Positions 13,059 through 26,100 of a stretch of 64,000 nucleotides of DNA are shown here, one piece after another. The position numbers and the translations under genes are program-made. The notes beneath the pieces are model-generated. The model did not search any database, had not been told where the DNA came from, and saw nothing but the letters and a program-made list of their open reading frames with translations. Source of the stretch: Okapia johnstoni (taxonomy: Eukaryota; Chordata; Mammalia; Artiodactyla; Giraffidae); assembly GCA_024291935.2 (NCBI GenBank), contig CM044310.1:120600213-120664212 (forward strand). The letters run 5' to 3'. Numbering within the stretch: position 1 is the stretch's first letter; each line of letters begins with the position of its first letter.

Positions 13059-13631
13059 GCCCTTTCTCCAGTGTGAGCTACTTGATGCCTAATCAAGTGG
13101 CACTCTCAGGAAAATGAGTGACTACATTCCTTGCACTCGTAAGGGTTTTCTCTAGTGTGGATTAACCTAAAGGAACTTAGTCGGTGGATTTGGTTAAAGG
13201 ATGTTCCATATTCACTGTGCATATATAGTGTTTCTCCTCTGCGACTGCCCTGATGATAATGGAAGCCAGACAGAATATATAACACTTACCACATACATCA
13301 CACTAAGAAGGCCTTACTAAAGTATGAATTCTCTGATGTCCAATGAAACAGTACTTACAGGTAAAAGATTTATCACATTCCTTGTATTGATAAGGCTTTT
13401 CTCCACTATGGATTTTGCTATGGGTACTGAGGTACTTCCTTCAGCTAAAGGATTTCCAACATTCAGCAGAGGCGCAAGGCCTTTCTCCACTGTGAACTCT
13501 GTGATGTACAATTATGCTCCAGTTTTGGAAAAAAGACTTAGTATATTTCATTGCACTCATAAGACTTTTCTCCAGTGGGGATTTTCCTATGGATATGTAG
13601 AAGCTGTCTCTGGCTAAAAGATTATCAACAT
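13059..13631 (-). pseudogene. Decayed zinc-finger array behind gene B stop
   Basis: The minus strand carries about seven degenerate C2H2 units with the 84-nt period. Fragments such as [26 protein letters not shown] and YECKECSHSFS remain, with stops and frameshifts between them. The order (a KYL-type finger, [15 protein letters not shown], then a decayed unit) resembles fingers 1, 2, 5 and 6 of gene C. It is either a former extension of gene B's array or a relic of another paralogue. Confidence 0.85.
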
Positions 13632-15100
13632 TTAAGCCCTTTCAGAAGTGTGAACTCTCTGATGACGATGAAGGCCTGACCTATCAGTAAAACATTTCCC
13701 ACATTCTCTGCACTCATAAGGCTTTTCTCCACTGTGAATTCTCTGATGCCGATGAAGACGTGACCTATCAATAAAACATTTCCCACATTCAATGCACTCA
13801 TAAGGCCTTTCTCCACTGTGAACACTCCGATGATTCTGGAGGCCTCTCTTAACAATAAAAGATTTCCCACATTCACTACACTGATAGGGCCTTTCTCCGC
13901 TGTGAACTCTCTGATGATACCGGAGACCACTTGAAAAAATAAAACATTTCCCACATTCACTGCACTCATAGGGCCTTTCTCCACTGTGAACTCTCTGATG
14001 ATACTGGAGACCTCTCTTATCAATATAACATTTCCCACATTCACTGCACTCATAAGGCCTTTCTCCAGAATGAACTCGCTGATGATAATGGAGGTCAGAT
14101 TTAGCGATAAAAGATTTCCCACATTCAATGCACCCATAGGGTCTCTCACCACTGTGAACTCTCTGATGATACTGGAGGCCACGCAGAGCAACAAAAGACT
14201 TTCCACATTCACTGCACTCATAAGGCCGTTCGCCAGTGTGAACTCTCTGATGGTCAATTAACCTCCCCTTTTGGATGAAAGATTTACCACATTCTTTGCA
14301 TTTATAAGGCTTTTCTCCAGTGTGGATTTTTCTATGGATTCTGAGGTACCTCCTTTGGCTAAATGACTTTCCACATTCAGGACAGGCATATAGCGTTCCT
14401 CCAGAGTTAAATCTCTGACCTGCAAGGAAGCCAGATTTGTGGGTAAAAAATTTTCTAGAATGGCTGCATTCATAGGACCTTTCGCTGGCACGAACTTCCT
14501 GGTGGTGAATAAGGCTATTTCTTTGGGTGCAGGCTTCCCTACATTTGTTGAAATCACAAAATCCTTCACCAGTGAGGGCTTCTTCATCCTGAACAAGTAT
14601 GTCTGTGGGGCTGGAGACTATCTTGCCTTCTCCCCAGCCCTGATGACTATTTCCACTGTGAAAAACAGCATCATACTCCTGACTGTTGTTTCGTTGCGTC
14701 CTGGTATCAGTGGCTTGTTTCTGAACTCCCATGTTGACCAGGAAGTCATTCCCAATCTCCATGTTGGTAGACAGATTCCTTGCTGCATGGATTGTACAGC
14801 TTTTCGAATATGCAGGTCTTCTCACATGACACTGGCAGAATTTCACTCCAACGTGCTGCTGACCATTGGCAGTAAAATAGAACTGTTTCCCACATGCTCC
14901 ACACGTGTATTCTTTCTGCTCTCTATTTGTTCCTTGCTCTTCAGCTAAATGCAAAATGTCTTTCAAAACTGGGACACATATCTTACAGGGCTGGGTATTC
15001 TCAGGAGACAATTCTGCCCTGGGAGTCCTAATCTGTGATGCTCCCTCTGCAGATCCATTCTGTTCAGAACACATCTCTGCATCCTGGACTCCACAAGAAC
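13632..15100 (-). CDS. Gene B exon 3: C2H2 zinc-finger exon
   Basis: Joins in frame to the KRAB exon (phase 1, split Gly) at a TGTTTTCAG acceptor and runs to TAA at 13634-13632. The three exons total 1629 nt, 542 aa. Residues 54-290 are a linker starting [10 protein letters not shown], with degenerate finger traces ([32 protein letters not shown]). Nine intact 28-residue fingers follow (about 291-542) with TGEKP/SGERP linkers. Predicted contact residues (-1,2,3,6) are QRYI, QGRD, ARGY, ASDY, DRGY, FSGY, VRGN, DSRR, DSGR. The product should be a nuclear sequence-specific repressor. The linker resembles human 19q13.43 KRAB-A-only proteins of the ZNF587/ZNF416 kind (from memory), but no orthologue is assigned. 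The end TSERA then stop cuts the array next to decayed fingers. Confidence 0.93.
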
Positions 15101-15325
15101 CTGAAAACAAACAGGTTGACTTGATCGGAGGGAATGACATCATCAGCACTGTGCATCTGACACATCAAAGAGGCAGCCGTGGAATCGTGTTCAGGACACG
15201 AACCGGGTTAAACTGAAGAAACAGCTGCTCCCACTGTGTCCAGGACGCAAGGACCGGATGGGGCTCAAGGCAAAATGTATGTTCCACCATTCACTCCGCA
15301 GCCATTGGCTTTTACCAGGATCAAA

Positions 15326-15468
15326 TATGCTGCTGCTGCTGCGGCTGCTAAGTCGCTTCAGTCGTGTCCGACTCTGTGCGACCCCATAGACGGCAGCCCA
15401 CCAGGCTCCCCCGTCCCTGGGATTCTCCAGGCAAGAACACTGGAGTGGGCTGCCATTGCCTTCTCTAA
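15326..15468 (-). mobile_element. Bov-A SINE
   Basis: Starts TGCTGCTGCTGCGGCTGCTA, then the antisense Bov-A unit ending CCATTGCCTTCTC. It is a single unit rather than the dimer. Confidence 0.85.
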
Positions 15469-16916
15469 TTCAAATGTGCTAGTGAGCTGTTATACTGTAT
15501 GGAAGTAGAAGTGTATATCCAGGCCTCAGAAAATCCAATTAGAAAAGGCTATATGGTGTTCAAAGAATATTGAAGGATAGCTTAATGTTTGAGGGTATAC
15601 AAACAATGTCAGTAAATATTAGGTGGCAAACAGGGTGAAGGCCACATTAGGTAAGTCCTTTAGAGAGGTGGTAGGGAGTGAATGCCAGGCTGCAGTGAGA
15701 CTAAAAATAAGAAGAAACAGAAATGATAAATTGAAAAAACCTCAATAGACCATTCATAAATGGAGAAGTGATTCATAGCCACTGGCAATGGCACTACACT
15801 AGTTCAAAGAAAGCAAGTCATTCTTCCTGCTGCGACTTGAACACAGACCTGATATCAAGCCCTCTCCCAGTCACCATTCATTTGTCCAGTCTAATGCTGA
15901 GCTCTTTATGCTGAGACCAGACTCATGTCCATACCGTGAAGCCCCAAGGACTCTCCAAATAACAGAGGACCAAAAGAAAGGTATAGTCAAATACACCATA
16001 ACAGAAAAGAAGAATGACTGTGATGGGCTTATTCATAGACTGAACACAGCTGAGAAAAGGATTTTTAAGCTTGATGTTCTCCCAGGAGAAATGTCCAAAG
16101 TTGAAAAACAAACAAAAAATTACAGAAAATAAAACAAAAAACACCAGAACATTTAAGATCTGTGAGACAATTACAAAAGACATAACACATGTATGGAAAC
16201 ATCCCAAAGAGAAAAGAGAAAGGAATAGAAGAAATCTGTGAGGCAATAATGATGGAGAAATTTCTACAAAACGAATGATTAGACACCAAACTATAGATCC
16301 CCAAAGCTCAGATCATTAAGTAGATTTAATGCGAAAAAAACTACATGTAGGCATATCACATTCAAATACAGGAGGAAAAAAAAAGAATCCTCAATGAACC
16401 TACAGGAATAAATGTGTTGTCCACAGATGAGCAACAGAAGCAATATTACATTTGAATTCTCCTCAGAAATCTTGCAAGTAAGAACGGAATGGAGTAAAAT
16501 ACTTTAAGTGCAGGGGGTGCAGTGGTTGTGTGGGGGTGAGGGGGTCATCACAAATCTAGAATTTTATATCCAAAATATGAATCTTTAACAGTGATGGTGA
16601 AATACTTTCTTAGACAGAAAAATTGTGGGAATAGATTTTAAAAAGTTCTTTAGACAGATGAAAAATGACATAGATTAGAAATCTGGGTTTCATAGAGAAA
16701 AGAAGCACATCAGAGAATCAAAAACTTTCACTGACATAACTGCCATGTAACAGTGTATTTCTATAAACTGTGTAATATATGATATGACATATGTACACAC
16801 TGCAATGTCTACCACAATGAGTTTAGTTAGCATATAGAGTTACAATTTTTTTCCTGTGATGAGAACTACTAAGATTGACTCTCTTAAAAACTTCTAAATA
16901 TACAGTACAGTTCTGG

Positions 16917-17036
16917 GACTTCCTTGGGGGTCCAATGGTTAGGACTTCGCCCTTATACTACAGAGGGAGAGGATTTCATCCTTGGTTGGGGAACTAGATC
17001 CCGCAATCCACGAAGCCAAAGAATTAAAGAAATAAA
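16917..17036 (+). mobile_element. CHR-type SINE
   Basis: GGGACTTCCTTGGGGGTCCA head, GGGGAACTAGATCCCGC body and AAATAAATAAT tail. Confidence 0.82.
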
Positions 17037-17984
17037 TAATTAAATATAAGATGCAGTTCTTTTTTAACTAGAGTCACCATGCTGTGCATTACATTCCAAA
17101 ACCTTATTTATCTTATACGTAGAAATCTGTAATTTCTGACAGTCTTCATTCATTTCATCTATCGATCCTCCCCCACTTGGCAAACACTGATGCTTAGTCT
17201 GTATCTGAGTTTGGTGTTGATGCTGTTTTAAAGATTCAGCATGTTAGTACAATCATGTAGTATAGTTAAACCTGGAATAACAGCAGTTAAAACTGCTTAA
17301 GTCCACCTATACATGGATTTTTTTTTTAACATGAATATTTTTTAATAAATACACGCAGAACTACAGGATCTATACTTGGAGAATCCATAAATTCAAAAAC
17401 TTAAAAATCAGAGGGTTGACTATTGGACTTCAGCATCCAATGAATTTAGTATATTCAGGGGCTACTGAACCAATCCTGTGTGGAATCAGAGGAACAATTG
17501 GGAACAATAATACAATGGAGGAGAAAAAACAATTAGAATTTTTTTAGTTATAAGGTATTCAAATCATCCAGGAAGCCATATAGTGTTATATGAATGCAGA
17601 CTTCAACCAGTTGTAAATACACAGTGCAAACTCTAGGGCAACTACTTTAAAATGAGAAAAAGAAACAAGTATACCTGAGAAAATGTAATCATACAAATGC
17701 TCCAATAAAGCAACAAAAAGAAGAGTGGAAGATTAATGCAGGAATCAAGAACAAGGGCAATAGTAGAAAATGGTACCAAACACTTAGACATTTATCCTAT
17801 TACATCAATATATTAAACATCGATAGTCTCAATGAACAAATGAAGAGGGAGATTATCAGAGTGGATACAGAGACAGGAATCAACTCTATGTTCTCTCCAA
17901 GAAACCAGCTGCAAACAGAAACATGCATAAGAATAACACGTTAACTGACAGAGAAAGAAAGGCTAACATACACACAGAAAAAGC

Positions 17985-18124
17985 GGTGGGACTTCTCTCA
18001 CAGCCACGTGGTTAAGACATTGCACTGCCAATGCAGGGCATGCAAGTTCAAACCTTGGCCATGGAACTAAGATCCCACGTGTCTCACAGCCAAGAAAAAG
18101 AGGAAAAGATTAAAAAAAAAAAAA
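17985..18124 (+). mobile_element. CHR-type SINE
   Basis: GGGACTTCTCTCACAGCCA head, CATGGAACTAAGATCCCACG body and an A-run tail. Confidence 0.78.
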
Positions 18125-18606
18125 AAGAGTTACTATCTTAATAACAAAGCTGACTTAACATAAGCAAAGTCATCAGGGATAAAAAGAATAACACGATGAT
18201 AAAGGGGTCAACTTTTCAGATTTCAAAACAATTCTTAACATTTATGTGCCTAACAACAGAATGTTTAAATATGAGGCAAAACAGACCTACAAGTAGAAAC
18301 AGATATATAGTTGGAAACTTCATTCAACACTCCTCTACCAGAAATGAACAGATTCAGCAAACAGAAATCTGTAAGGATGCCGTTGAACTGAAAAGTACCA
18401 TCATCAACTGGATGTAAGGACACCTAAAGACTACTAGTCTCCTCCATCCAAAATCAGCACAGTAGTTTATTCATGCTGACATATAAAATTCACAAGATAG
18501 ACCACATCCTAGGTCAGAAAACATACCTTAACAAATTTGAAACAACTGAAATCATACAATGTCTTTTCTCAGAGCACAGTGGAATTATAACAAAAATCAG
18601 TAACAC

Positions 18607-18712
18607 AGTTGGGAAGATCCCCTGGAAAAGGGAAAGGCTACCCACTCCAGTATTCTGGCCTGGAGAACAGTCCATGGTCTCAAAGAGTTGCCCATGACTG
18701 AGTGACTTTCAA
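18607..18712 (+). mobile_element. Bov-tA-like SINE remnant
   Basis: GGGAAGATCCCCTGG, CTACCCACTCCAGTATTC and AGAGTTGCCCATGACTGAGT are sense Bov-tA words. It lacks the tRNA head. Confidence 0.75.
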
Positions 18713-18825
18713 TAAAAACATATCAGTAACACAAAGACAGCTGAAAAAATTTCCAAAATTTTGAGAATTAAACCATACACTTTCAAATAAAACATGGGTC
18801 AAAAAAGAAATCTTAAGAAAACTTT

Positions 18826-19758
18826 TAGTTAGAACTGGACATGGAACAACAGACTGGTTCCAAATAGGAAAAGGAGTACGTCAGGGCTGTATGTCGTCAC
18901 CCTGCTTATTTAACTTATATGCAGAGTACATCATGAGAAACACTGGGCTGGAGGAAGCACAAGCTGGAATCAAGATTGCCGGGAGAAATATCAGTAACCT
19001 CAGATATGGAGATGACACCAACCTTATGGCAGAAAGTGAAGAAGAACTAAAGAGCCTCTTGATGAAAGTGAAAGGGGAGAGTGAAAACGTTGGCTTAAAG
19101 CTCAATATTCAGAAAAGTAAGATCATGGCATCTGGTCCCATCACTTCATGGCAAATAGATGGGGAAACAGTGGAAACAGTGGCTGACTTTATTTTTGGGG
19201 GCTCCAAAATCATGAAATTAAAAGACATTTACTCCTTGGAAGGTAAGTTATGACCAACCTACACAGCATATTAAAAAGCAGACATTATATTGTCAACAAA
19301 CGTCCGTCTAGTCAAGGCTATGGTTTTTCCAGTAGTAATGTATGGATGTGAGAATTGGACTATAAAGAAAGCTGAGCGTAAAAGAATTGATGCTTTTGAA
19401 CTGCGGTGTTGGAGGAGACTCTTGAGAGTCCCTTGGACTGCAAGGAGATCCAACCAGTCCATCCTAAAGGAGATCAGTCCTGGGTGTTCATTGGAAGAAC
19501 TGATGTTGAAGCTGAAACTTGAATACTTTTGGCCACCTGATGCAAAGAGCTGACTCACTGGAAAAGACCCTGATGCTGGGAAAGATTGAGGGCAGGAGGA
19601 GAAGGGGAAGACAAGAGGATGAGATGGTTGGATGGCATCACCGACTCGATGGACATGGGTTTGGGTGAACTCCGGGAGTCGGTGATGGACAGGGAGGCCT
19701 GGCGTGCTGCGGTTCATGGGGTCGCAAAGAGTCAGACATGACTGAGCAACTGAACTGA
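18826..19758 (+). mobile_element. BovB LINE, 5'-truncated copy
   Basis: Begins at the RT region (AGTTAGAACTGGACATGGAA), carries RYGDDTN in place of the YADD motif, and reaches the 3' tail GACTGAGCAACTGAACTGA. Small deletions shift the frame. It interrupts the L1, which resumes after it. Confidence 0.9.
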
Positions 19759-20040
19759 AGAAAAATTTTAAGTAACACTTCTCAAAATAAGTGAAAGCAG
19801 TGTTTTTAGGCAATTTATAGCATTGAATGCACATATAGCAAAAGGAGACCTAAAATCAATTACCTGTGCTTTTACCTTATGAAACTACTATATAGAAAAA
19901 TCAACAAAGCTCCAAAAAACCTTGTTATTTAAAATGACTAATAATATCAAAAAAGATTCTAGTCTAACTGTGAAAATGAGGCAGTACACAAATTAATAAC
20001 ATCAAAAATGAAAGAAAAGGGAAAAACATGAAAGAGGAGG

Positions 20041-20190
20041 GACATCCCTGGTAGTCCATTAGCTAAGACTCCTAACTCTCAAAGCAAGGGGCCCCGATTC
20101 CATCCCTGGTCGGGGAACTAGATAACACATGCTGCATCTAAGAGTTCACATGCCTCAGCTAAAAGATCCACATTCTACGAAATAATAGTA
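20041..20190 (+). mobile_element. CHR-type SINE
   Basis: GGACATCCCTGGTAGTCCAT head and TCGGGGAACTAGATAACAC body. Confidence 0.8.
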
Positions 20191-20304
20191 AATTGAATCA
20201 TAAACTGTAAAAAAAAAAATTATATACTATGACCAACTGGGATTATTACAAGGTACACAAGGATAATGTAACATTCAAAAATCAATAAACAGAATCCATG
20301 TCAG

Positions 20305-20500
20305 GAATTCCCTGACAGTCCAGTGGTTAAGAATCTACCTGCAGGACATACGGGTAAGATCCTTGGTCCAGGAAGATTCTACATGCCACAGGGCAACTAA
20401 ACCCTCAGGCCACAAGTACTGAAACCAACCTGTAAACCTTGCTCACCACAACTAGAGAAAACCCTCCCAGCAACAAAGACCCAGTGCAACCAAAACTTTT
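20305..20500 (+). mobile_element. CHR-type SINE
   Basis: GAATTCCCTGACAGTCCAG head, CCAGGAAGATTCTACATGCC body and CAACAAAGACCCAGTGCAAC end. Confidence 0.78.
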
Positions 20501-20877
20501 TTTAAAAAAGTAAAAAGTATTCTAAAAACAAAACAAAAGCAAGCAAAAAAGACAATGTAAATCCTGGGGGAATATTTGCAGATGATGTAAGTCACAAAGA
20601 GAAAGACAAACAGCACTCGACATCACTTCTTTATGGAATCCGAAATACGACAAACCATATCTACATAGAAACATAGCTAGGCAACAGAAAAAGACTCAGG
20701 AATAGAGAACAAACTTGTGTCTGCCAAGTGGGAGGGAGGTAAGTGAGGGAAGGATTGGGAGTATAGGATTAGCAGATGCAAACTAGTAAACATACCATGA
20801 ATAAACAAGGTCCTGATGTCATATTACAGGAAACCATATTCAATACCCGTGATAAACTTTAAGGGAAAAGAATAAGG

Positions 20878-20935
20878 AATATATATATATATATGTCTGT
20901 GTATAGCTCTGTGTGTGTATATATTAAAAAAAACT
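20878..20935. repeat. TA/TG microsatellite
   Basis: An alternating AT run followed by TGTGTGTGTATATATT, interrupted once. It may be polymorphic. Confidence 0.85.
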
Positions 20936-21219
20936 TAGTAGCTATGCTGTGCAGCAAAAATTAACATAAAGTTGTGAACTGAACAGAATATTTTAAGAAA
21001 ATTATAAAAACAAAAAATCAAAAAGACTACTGACCCTGAATCCTCAGCCGCAAATTTGGGGACACAGGTGTTCTGGCACTGAGGGGCAGGGTTGCATTCT
21101 TCCCAGCCATACTAACCACAGGACATAACTCAGCATTTTGAGAAAGTAGTGCCCATGGCCCATATGTGAGAAGGACATACCTGCCCCAGGGGGAAAGGAG
21201 AAAGGCAGAGCCTAGCTCA

Positions 21220-22515
<1,296 letters not shown>

Positions 22516-22548
22516 CTGCGGTGGCGCCGGCAGCGAAGCCGCCGCCAT
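22516..22548 (-). CDS. Gene B exon 1: initiator exon, MAAASLPAPPQ
   Basis: 33 nt from ATG to a CAG|GTAAAG donor, phase 0, encoding MAAASLPAPPQ. It sits in a CpG-rich context, and the ATG follows GAATGGCGG-like sequence acceptable for initiation. It is paralogous to exon 1 of gene A. Confidence 0.9.
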
Positions 22549-22990
22549 TCGAGCCTGTGGGCGAAGCGAAGCTTCCAAAGTGGAGCGATCAAATCGGTTT
22601 CGGTACGATAACTCCCCGCAGAAGGCGACCTCCCCGACCCTAAGACCAGACACTGCGCACAAAGGCTCCGCTTCCGCCTTAGGCCCTCACCTCCCTGCCA
22701 ACGCCCCACTCGTAAGTTTCTCCCCAGCCCCACGGTCTCAACAACAAACAAAACGTCGAAACAAACGCGCCGGAAGTCACACTGCCGGATGTCCGGCCTC
22801 CAGGAAATTCGCGTTTCTGAGTTTCCATGGGATCTGCCTCGCCTTAGCGCACGTTCTTCTGGGTAATGTAGTGCCAAGGCCTCAAGGAATGGCGCCACAC
22901 TGGAAACCCAAGGCGAAAAGCCAAGCAGCACAGCGAGGAGCCCTGGGAAATCCCGTGAGTTTCGTGGGAAAGTCGGGGGCCTCCGTCCTC
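22549..22990 (-). promoter_or_regulatory. Gene B CpG-rich promoter and 5' UTR
   Basis: CpG-dense stretch with an ETS-type CCGGAAGT at 22770-22777 and the 17-bp ACTACA element at 22856-22872. Its length and order match the gene A promoter. Open frames on either strand here (22472-23014, 22512-22931) are GC-driven. Confidence 0.75.
22856..22872 (-). promoter_or_regulatory. ZNF143/THAP11-type motif, gene B promoter
   Basis: The minus strand reads ACTACATTACCCAGAAG, 308 bp upstream of the ATG, identical to the gene A and C copies. Confidence 0.78.
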
Positions 22991-23535
22991 AGGAAAGGGA
23001 TGGGGAGTCGATGACGAAATAGGGGGAGGGTGCTTCAGAGAATTTAAGTCTCTAGTGATATTGTTCACTGAAGTGTAGGGATGTAATCTAGCTGACCAAT
23101 GGATGTAGCTACCAATGGATATTGGTAACCGAAAACATTATCTTATTGCTCTTGAAATGCATGCAGCCTAAAGTGCACAAGTCATCTGTAAAGTATGATC
23201 TGGGAAAAGAAGAAAGCCTACAGGATTCTGACTGGGAATGTGGAAAGTTGATACTGGGCAAGCCTGCTACAGCTGAACGAGAGAGAAAACTTTGGTCCCC
23301 CAGAAAAGGCTGTCTTGCCTGCATAGTCAGTGACGGTGTGCAACTAAGTGAGAAACAATGGTGGATAATCAGGACACCCAAAATGGCTGTGTTCTTCCTC
23401 TTTGTACATCCTCTGACCCACCAGTTTGATTCACCTATACCCTACTCACCTGGCTGACTTTCCACTTAATAATAAAACCTCATCTGTCGATACCTACCTT
23501 CTTGCTCTAGCCCCAGATAGTCCTTGTTTTTGTCA
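22991..23535. other. Duplicated flank upstream of gene B
   Basis: 23000-23310 is paralogous to 8640-8950 upstream of gene A. 23360-23520, with an AATAATAAAACC word, could be an LTR end, but I cannot assign it. No gene seen. Confidence 0.45.
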
Positions 23536-24340
23536 TTAGATCACACGCTAGTAAAGTAATGCTTAAAATTCTCCAAGCCAGGCTTCAGCAATACGTGAAT
23601 CATGAACTTCCAGATGTTCAAGCTGGTTTTAGAAAAGGCAGAGGAACCAGAGATCAAATTGCCAACATCCGCTGGATCATTGAAAAAGCAAGGGAGTTCC
23701 AGAAAAACATCTATTTCTGCTTTATTGACTATGCCAAAGCCTTTGACTGTGTGGATCACAATAAACTGTGGAAAATTCTGAAGGAGATGGGACTACCAGA
23801 ACACCTGATCTGCTTCTTGAGAAACCTGTATGCAGGTCAGGAAGCAACAGTTAGAACTGGACATGGAACAACAGACTGGTTCCAAATAGGAAAAGGAGTG
23901 CGTCAAGGCTGTATATTGTCACCCTGATTATTTAACTTATATGCAGAGTACATCATGAGAAACGCTGGGCTGGAAGAAACACAAGCTGGAATCAAGATTG
24001 CTGGGAGAAATATCAATAACCTCAGATATGCAGATGACACCACCCTTATGGCAGAAAGTGAAGAAGAACGAAAGAGCCTCTTGATGAAGGTGAAAGAGGA
24101 GAGTGAAAAAGTTGGCTTAAAGCTCAACGTTCAGAAAATTAAGATCATGGCATCTGGTCCCATTACTTCATGGGAAATAGATGGGGAAACAGTGGAAACA
24201 GTGGCTGACTTTATTTTTTGGGCTCCAGAATCACTGCTGATGGTGATTGCAGCCATGAAATTAAAAGACGGTTACTCCTTGGAAGGAAGGTTATGGCCAA
24301 CCTAGATAGCATATTTAAAAGCAGAGACATTACTTTGCCC
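23536..24340 (+). mobile_element. BovB LINE, reverse transcriptase fragment
   Basis: Carries RT domain segments in nearly one frame: QAGFRKGRGTRDQIANIRW, FCFIDYAKAFDCVDH (RT motif A) and LRYADDTTLM (YADD motif). A TGA at 23926-23928, at the end of the GCILSP stretch, splits the frame. It is 5' and 3' truncated, ending at ACATTACTTTGCCC. This is a LINE enzyme relic, not a host gene. Confidence 0.92.
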
Positions 24341-24417
24341 TTTTAAAACTTTGCAGAAGAAAGAATACAAGACTGTTACTGCCTTTATCCTTACTACATA
24401 TACCTGCCCGACTACAT

Positions 24418-24630
24418 GCATGCGTGCTCAGTCACATCTGACTCTTCATGACCTCATGGACTGTAGCATGCTGGGGCCTTCTGTCCATGGGATTTTCCAG
24501 CCTAGAATACTGGAATGGGTTGCTATTTCCTTCTCCAGGGAATCTTCCCAACCCAGGGATTTAACCTGTGTCTCTTGCATCCCCTGCATTGGCAGGTGTA
24601 TTCTTTACCACTGTGCCTCCTGGGAAGCCC
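24418..24630 (-). mobile_element. Bov-tA SINE
   Basis: Antisense: GTGCTCAGTCACATCTGACT, GGGATTTTCCAGCCTAGAAT, then the reversed tRNA-like head ending CTGGGAAGCCC. Confidence 0.88.
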
Positions 24631-24764
24631 ATCCGACTATGTAACCTTTCCCTACTCACCAGGAAGTGGGGGCACACAGTTCTTGAGGTGCTAGGTACTG
24701 TGTTCCCCTTTTCCCTGGCAAAATAATAAAACCACTCTTTCTCCTCCGTGGACTAAAAAGATGT

Positions 24765-25135
24765 ACAATGTTGAGAGTCACACGTTAAACTTTATTTGGC
24801 TCAAAATGAGGACTGCAGCCTGGGAAACAGCACCTCAAATAGCCTTGAGAGACTGCTCCAAAGAGGCAGTGGCAGAAGGTCAATATACAAGATTTTGGTG
24901 AAGGGTGAGTTCCATACAATCTAGCACTTAGGAAAGGTTTTCTGCTAGTCATGAGGAACTGATGTCACCATGAAGGGATTTAGTGTTTTTCTAGATATGA
25001 AGAGATGCTAGGATTGGGATCCTGAAATCAGTTCCAGAAAATAACTAACTATCTAAAAGACCTGTTCCATCAGTTTCCCTGGAGCACAAAGTGCCTCACT
25101 ATCTACGCTGAATTCCCCTCAGTGGGTGTTGAAGC
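24765..25135 (-). mobile_element. Probable LTR (antisense), family unassigned
   Basis: The reverse strand has GCCAAATAAAGTTT, a typical LTR poly(A) signal context, followed by a moderately GC-rich body with no frames. It resembles ruminant ERV LTRs, but I cannot name the family or both termini. Confidence 0.4.
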
Positions 25136-25226
25136 TGGGCAGTTAGAGCAGCACAGGGTTCAGTCTCTGCAGAGGCAGATGGCAAGTGCTTTTGTTGTTG
25201 TTGTCAATCGCTGGCAAATGCTCTTG

Positions 25227-25451
25227 TCCATGCAAGCTAAGTCGCTTCAGTCGTGTCTGATTCTTTGTGATCCTATAGACCATAGCCTGCCAGACTCACC
25301 TGTCCATGGGATTTTCTGGCCAAGAATGCTTGAGTTGGTTGCCATTTCCTCCTCTAGGGAATCTTCCTCACCCAGGGATCAAACCTTTGTCTCTTGCATC
25401 TCCTGCATTGGCCGGCAGGTTCTTTACCACCAGCACCACCTGTGAAGCCCA
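25227..25451 (-). mobile_element. Bov-tA SINE with 13-bp target-site duplication
   Basis: Antisense Bov-tA. GCAAATGCTCTTG flanks it at 25214-25226 and 25452-25464. Confidence 0.92.
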
Positions 25452-25464
25452 GCAAATGCTCTTG

Positions 25465-26067
25465 CAAGTACCAATTTGTAGCTGACGCCACCATGACTCT
25501 GTCACAGTATTTCTGTTTGGCATTGGTGCCCAGAGCCAAGATTCTGGCAACAACCTCAGGTTGACTGGCAAACATCTCCTCCATGCCTCCGTCCTTAGTG
25601 CTATTGCTTATCAGCTGTGACCTTGAAAAAGCCACAACTTCCCTCTCCCTCAAATTCCTCATCACCCCTTACAGACTTTTCTTCCACTGAACAGGTTTTC
25701 CAGAGTTTTTAAAAGCCTAACTTAGATCGTGTCCTTCCTCTACTCAAAACTCTCCTCCACTCCCACGGCCCTGAGAAGAAAAGTACAACCTCTCATCTGC
25801 CACTCCATGTGCATCCTGGCCTCATATGTTGTGACTTGCAGAAGCAGAATGGGCTCAAGATTCCAGATGTTCCTGCTGCAGTTCCATCTCCAAGCCTCAC
25901 CCACACAGCACAGTGTTGCTCAGAAACAGGGACACTACTCCTGAAGGCCTTACTGTCCTGGACCAACGGCCCAAGATAAAGCAATGTGATCAGGCTCCTC
26001 TCACTCAAGGCGTTCATATTATGGTGGGGACACAGGCAGGGGAGAATCCTGAGCACGCAGCATTTAC
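25465..26067 (-). pseudogene. Orphan intron 1 of a KRAB gene relic
   Basis: Reverse-strand sequence alignable to gene A and B intron 1 (shared words around AACTTCCCTCT..CTCATCACC). The matching KRAB-A exon should follow at lower coordinates, but SINE, LTR-like and BovB sequence is found instead. Confidence 0.6.
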
Positions 26068-26100
26068 CTGAGGTGGGGCCGTCAGTTCAACCTCCGCCAT
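26068..26100 (-). pseudogene. Orphan KRAB-gene first exon, MAEVELTAPPQ
   Basis: 33 nt from ATG to a CAG|GTAAAT donor, encoding MAEVELTAPPQ, with the same length and phase as exon 1 of A and B. No KRAB exon is found within 3 kb in its direction, and upstream homology stops at about 26300 before the ACTACA element. It is best read as a truncated duplicate. An alternative is a leader exon spliced to another gene's KRAB exon. Confidence 0.65.

Larger units (their letters stand above)
15950..18825 (+). mobile_element. L1 remnant (ORF1 and ORF2 traces)
   Basis: Sense L1: an ORF1-like coiled stretch (DGLIHRLNTAEKRIFKLD) near 16020-16080, ORF2 words to 18820. Interrupted by SINEs at 16917, 17985 and 18607 and by stops. 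Not coding. Confidence 0.7.
19759..21018 (+). mobile_element. L1 ORF2 and 3' end with two CHR SINEs
   Basis: L1 ORF2 words (CATTGAATGCACATAT, ACCTAAAATCAATTACCTG) continue from before the BovB insertion and end in an A-rich tail at about 21018. CHR SINEs lie at 20041 and 20305. Confidence 0.7.

Noticed and set aside
23559..24305. Reverse-transcriptase-like protein
   Set aside because: Real RT signature but part of a truncated BovB copy with an in-frame stop, so not a domesticated gene.
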